A stretch of DNA of 64,000 nucleotides from Leeuwenhoekiella aequorea (GTDB lineage: Bacteria; Bacteroidota; Bacteroidia; Flavobacteriales; Flavobacteriaceae), in assembly GCF_004104375.1 (NCBI RefSeq), contig NZ_QOVM01000004.1:248001-312000 (forward strand). Direction: 5' to 3'. This document shows positions 61,535 to 64,000 of the stretch, piece after piece (the stretch's first letter is position 1; the number at the start of each line of letters is the position of its first letter). The notes under the pieces are model-generated. The model searched no databases, was not told the DNA's origin, and worked only from the letters and a program-made list of their open reading frames with translations. The translations under genes and the position numbers were made by a program.

Positions 61535-61825
61535 TTAGATAAACTTAGGGGGAGGATATAAAAGATCGATGTAAACTATATGAGCTTTATTATTATACTC
61601 ATAATTAGACACTTCATTATCTTCAAATCGCAATAAACTAAATGCAAAAGAGCCAATACTAATCTTGACATCTTTTTCAAATTCATATGCGTTATTTGTG
61701 CTCTTTTCTTCTTCAGTCATGGAGATAACTAATGTTTTCTCATTATCCTGAATTAAAGACACGATTATAGGTGTGACTAAAAATGCCGCAAAAAGAACAA
61801 GAAAGAAGAAAGACTTAACTCGCAA
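61535..61825 (-). CDS. Small membrane-anchored hypothetical protein, TTG start
   Basis: A 96-residue protein with one N-terminal hydrophobic helix (about 5-25, SFFFLVLFAAFLVTPIIVSL) and a charged, Glu-rich body (SMTEEEKSTNNAYEFEKDVK, ending DLLYPPPKFI). The start is TTG at 61825, since TAG lies in frame two codons upstream and no ATG is nearby. I recall similar short flavobacterial proteins with EEEK after a helix, function unknown. It is oriented with the carbonic anhydrase gene but 89 bases away, beyond the palindrome. Confidence 0.62.
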   Translation of the reverse strand: MRVKSFFFLVLFAAFLVTPIIVSLIQDNEKTLVISMTEEEKSTNNAYEFEKDVKISIGSFAFSLLRFEDNEVSNYEYNNKAHIVYIDLLYPPPKFI

Positions 61826-61901
61826 TACCTATAATTTAAATTCTTAAAAGTTTGTAAAAATAATAAACCCTTTCAATACTTAAGATAATTAAATATTAAA
61901 T

Positions 61902-62687
61902 CTAAAGAATCTTTATTTCTACTTTAGGTAACCAGCCTTCCTTGCCATCTGCAAGTCGCACCAGCCGCCAATCATCTTGTTCTTCCAGAACACGTACTTT
62001 TGTTCCTTCGTGGAGAACAACTATCTGTTCGCTGCTATTATTAGGCTCATTTTTAAGTTCTGTTTCTACTGAAAATATAATAGCATACTCTCTATTGGCC
62101 TCATTAGATTTGGCCTGAAAAGTGAGTGTTAGGCTTAATAATGCTAGAAAAATAGATACTAAAGCAACTGTAAAAAATATTCTTTTACTGCCTACTCCTT
62201 TATTAAAGAAATACAGTATAAAACTTAATGTAAATAAAAATACCAAAACGATTGTAGCGGTAGCCCATCCATCTATTGTAAAAATACCAAGAATCTGATT
62301 GTACCATTTTTTAAAGGTATTTTGCGGCAATGGGGTGATTGCATCAATAGTCATATTCTGAGCAAACTGCAGATTATTTTTAATCTCTGCATCATTTGGC
62401 TTTAGGAGAAGTGCTTTTTCATAATTATAAACACTAGGTGCAATGCGATTAAGCTTATAATTTGCATTTCCTAAATTATAATACACTGCTGCAGATGAAT
62501 ATCCAGATTCTAAAACATTCTCATAATTCATTATTGCCGCTTCAAAATTATTCTTTGCGTATTCTGAATTTCCTGCTTCAAAAAATTGCTCCGGACCTTG
62601 AGAAAAAGCATTTTGCACCAGCATGAATCCAAACAAACAACCTAATACTATTGTCTGATATTTATATTTTAAACGCTGCATTTTCAT
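61902..62687 (-). CDS. batE: BatE-like TPR/SH3 membrane protein
   Basis: A 261-residue protein of the Bacteroides aerotolerance (Bat) cluster. It has a signal sequence (about 1-29), TPR repeats (about 31-110: EQFFEAGNSEYAKNNFEAAI, AAVYYNLGNANYKLNRIAPS), two membrane helices (about 137-195) and a bacterial SH3 domain at the C-terminus (about 200-261, VVLHEGTKVRVLEEQDDWRL). The ATG overlaps the batD stop (ATGA). The Bat proteins, with MoxR and von Willebrand-type partners, work in envelope or oxidative-stress tolerance; mechanism unsettled. Confidence 0.87.
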   Translation of the reverse strand: MKMQRLKYKYQTIVLGCLFGFMLVQNAFSQGPEQFFEAGNSEYAKNNFEAAIMNYENVLESGYSSAAVYYNLGNANYKLNRIAPSVYNYEKALLLKPNDAEIKNNLQFAQNMTIDAITPLPQNTFKKWYNQILGIFTIDGWATATIVLVFLFTLSFILYFFNKGVGSKRIFFTVALVSIFLALLSLTLTFQAKSNEANREYAIIFSVETELKNEPNNSSEQIVVLHEGTKVRVLEEQDDWRLVRLADGKEGWLPKVEIKIL

Positions 62688-64000
62688 AACTGTTTATCAA
62701 TTTCAGAAATTACACGACTCGCATTTTCATAATCTTGTTGCATAGCCACACTACTAGTCGGTGTATAGCGTGCAAACTCACAGCTTTCAAGTAACTTTAA
62801 AAATTCTGCAGTAGTAGTTACTGTTACTCCACGCTCTTGAAGTAATCTACTTATGCGCTCTTTACTCATATCACTCGTCTGTATATTTAAACGAGCTTTT
62901 AAGAAATTATGTAATGATTTTTCTAAAGCTAAGTAAAACGCTTTCTGATTACCAAGGTTGTTTTTAGCTTCGCTTAAATATTTACGAGCTAGCTTATCTG
63001 CTTTACGCAATCTATTTCCTTTTACATCATTTTGATAAGCTTCACGCTTGCGACCAAACAGAATTGCTAAAGGAATAAGAAGCAAAGGTGTTATTAACAA
63101 TCCCCAAAATAATTTACTTCCAAAAAAATCATCTTTATTTTGAGCAACTAAATCTGCCTGAGACTTAATATATTTAAATTGACTAACCGGTTTTTGAGAT
63201 CCGTTATTAGTGCTGTCATTGGATGCCAAGGCATCTGGACCATTCTCAACTGTTATAACAATCTCATCACTACTTATCGTATTATATCGTTCAGTAGTAG
63301 GATCAAAATAAGAAAAACGTATAGGTGGTATTGGGTAAGCTCCTTTGCTTTGTGGCACAATTGTATAACGCTCTTCATTTTTACCCGTCATACCCGCTAA
63401 AGAGACACTTACATCCTGCAAGTTTTCTGGCTCGTAAACTTCTAAAGATCCTGGCAATGTTGGCTTCGGAAGATTAAAAAGTTTTAAATTTCCGTTACCC
63501 TTTGCAGTAAGTGTTAAATCTAATGCATCTTGAGCATCTAGCTTGGTCTTACTCGCCTGCACGCTAAAGTCAAACTTGCCCACAGCGCCTGTAAAATTTT
63601 CCGGTTTTCCTGCTTCTGGTAATTCTTTAACCTTAATTTTTTTGTTAGGAGCAGAAACGGTAATCTGAGCTGGTCTTGTAATTCGCATACCGAAGATATC
63701 TCGCCTATTTGTAGGTGCTTCCACATTAATATTAAGCGATAGCGATTCTATATTAAGCTCTCCTGTTTTTTGAGGATATAACAAAGTACGCCTTAATATA
63801 ACATACCGATAAGGCTTGCCATTATAAGAACCATCGTAAACTTTAAATTGTTTTTCATCAATACTTTGACTCCAGAAATCAGCAAATTTAGGAGCTTCTA
63901 TTTCATTCCAGCCATTTACAGCTGTTTCACGAGAAACGTATAATTTATAAACTACAGTTATCGCTTCGTTTAAATACGGATTTGTTTTAGAAACTTCAGC
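62684..64000 (-). CDS. batD: BatD-like protein, 5' end beyond window (partial)
   Basis: The frame is open from the TGA at 62684 to the window edge, giving the last 438 residues. A beta-rich oxygen-tolerance domain (AEVSKTNPYLNEAITVVYKL, VYDGSYNGKPYRYVILRRTL) leads into SLNINVEAPTNRRDIFGMRI, then a membrane helix (about 75% along, LFWGLLITPLLLIPLAILF) and a cytoplasmic helical tail (LSEAKNNLGNQKAFYLALEK). These match BatD. An internal TTG at 63784 should not be taken as the start, since the domain continues upstream. batE follows with a 4-base overlap, as in Bat operons. Confidence 0.9.
   Translation of the reverse strand, partial: AEVSKTNPYLNEAITVVYKLYVSRETAVNGWNEIEAPKFADFWSQSIDEKQFKVYDGSYNGKPYRYVILRRTLLYPQKTGELNIESLSLNINVEAPTNRRDIFGMRITRPAQITVSAPNKKIKVKELPEAGKPENFTGAVGKFDFSVQASKTKLDAQDALDLTLTAKGNGNLKLFNLPKPTLPGSLEVYEPENLQDVSVSLAGMTGKNEERYTIVPQSKGAYPIPPIRFSYFDPTTERYNTISSDEIVITVENGPDALASNDSTNNGSQKPVSQFKYIKSQADLVAQNKDDFFGSKLFWGLLITPLLLIPLAILFGRKREAYQNDVKGNRLRKADKLARKYLSEAKNNLGNQKAFYLALEKSLHNFLKARLNIQTSDMSKERISRLLQERGVTVTTTAEFLKLLESCEFARYTPTSSVAMQQDYENASRVISEIDKQL

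Noticed and set aside
1-64000. tRNA, rRNA, CRISPR array, prophage or insertion sequence
   Set aside because: I looked in all gaps and found no cloverleaf arms, rRNA words, regular spaced repeats, transposase or integrase genes.

Overview
The window comes from the chromosome of a Bacteroidota bacterium, almost certainly family Flavobacteriaceae. The supporting signs are an AT-rich sequence, TonB-dependent receptors with a carboxypeptidase-regulatory-like N-terminal domain, a PorZ-type protein of the type IX secretion system, Bat (Bacteroides aerotolerance) genes, many short lipobox lipoproteins, and -7 elements of the flavobacterial form TAnnTTTG ahead of several genes. Genus cannot be fixed from the sequence. 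Genes are densely packed. No stretch over about 300 bases lacks a gene, and I saw no rRNA, tRNA, CRISPR array, prophage or insertion sequence.

Layout. 1-8.9 kb: a TonB receptor cut by the window edge, then pgi, an M23 endopeptidase lipoprotein, tryptophan 2,3-dioxygenase, a DUF3108 protein, and two tyrosine-degradation dioxygenases (hpd, hmgA) separated by a conserved-looking structured intergenic element. 9-13 kb: patatin/BamA-like phospholipase and uvrC. 13.2-17.3 kb (plus strand): an overlapping RimB-like protease, RimK ligase and M14-type deacylase set, a 5-FCL gene and an orphan histidine kinase. 17.3-22.4 kb: ileS, a DksA-like gene, a hypothetical and lspA. 22.5-29.5 kb: porZ, recO and a haem-type TonB receptor, followed by a rearranged patch: an apparently 5'-truncated HExxH domain gene, a lipoprotein gene and a decayed TonB-receptor 3' end. 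29.6-38.4 kb: gdhA, an outer-membrane protein, a PLP trans-sulfuration enzyme and assorted housekeeping genes. 38.4-50.3 kb: azurin, trehalase and a nine-gene divergent sugar-oxidation locus. 50.9-58.6 kb: yicC-gmk-nadD, a Kbp-like LysM protein, gpsA, pheS, a ceramidase-like membrane protein and small conserved genes. 58.6-64 kb: a CvpA-like protein, a SulP transporter with beta-carbonic anhydrase, and batE with the 3' part of batD.

The most interesting system is the divergent locus at about 40.75-50.24 kb. It has a Tat-exported GMC dehydrogenase with its small subunit, three TIM-barrel isomerase/epimerase-like proteins, a Gfo/Idh/MocA oxidoreductase, a sugar/nucleoside-type MFS transporter and two DUF1080 (3-keto-disaccharide hydrolase) lipoproteins, beside a lipoprotein trehalase. 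Together these match a pathway that oxidises sugars or glycosides at C3 and cleaves the keto-intermediates by elimination rather than ordinary hydrolysis. A 9+9 bp inverted repeat in the divergent promoter region is a candidate operator. The rearranged patch at 22.5-24.1 kb, with its metallopeptidase-like toxin-type domain and companion lipoprotein, is the second place worth a closer look.

All family assignments are from reading the proteins; no database search was run. Several starts were moved to the internal ATG that fits the signal peptide or family N-terminus, and three genes appear to use TTG starts.
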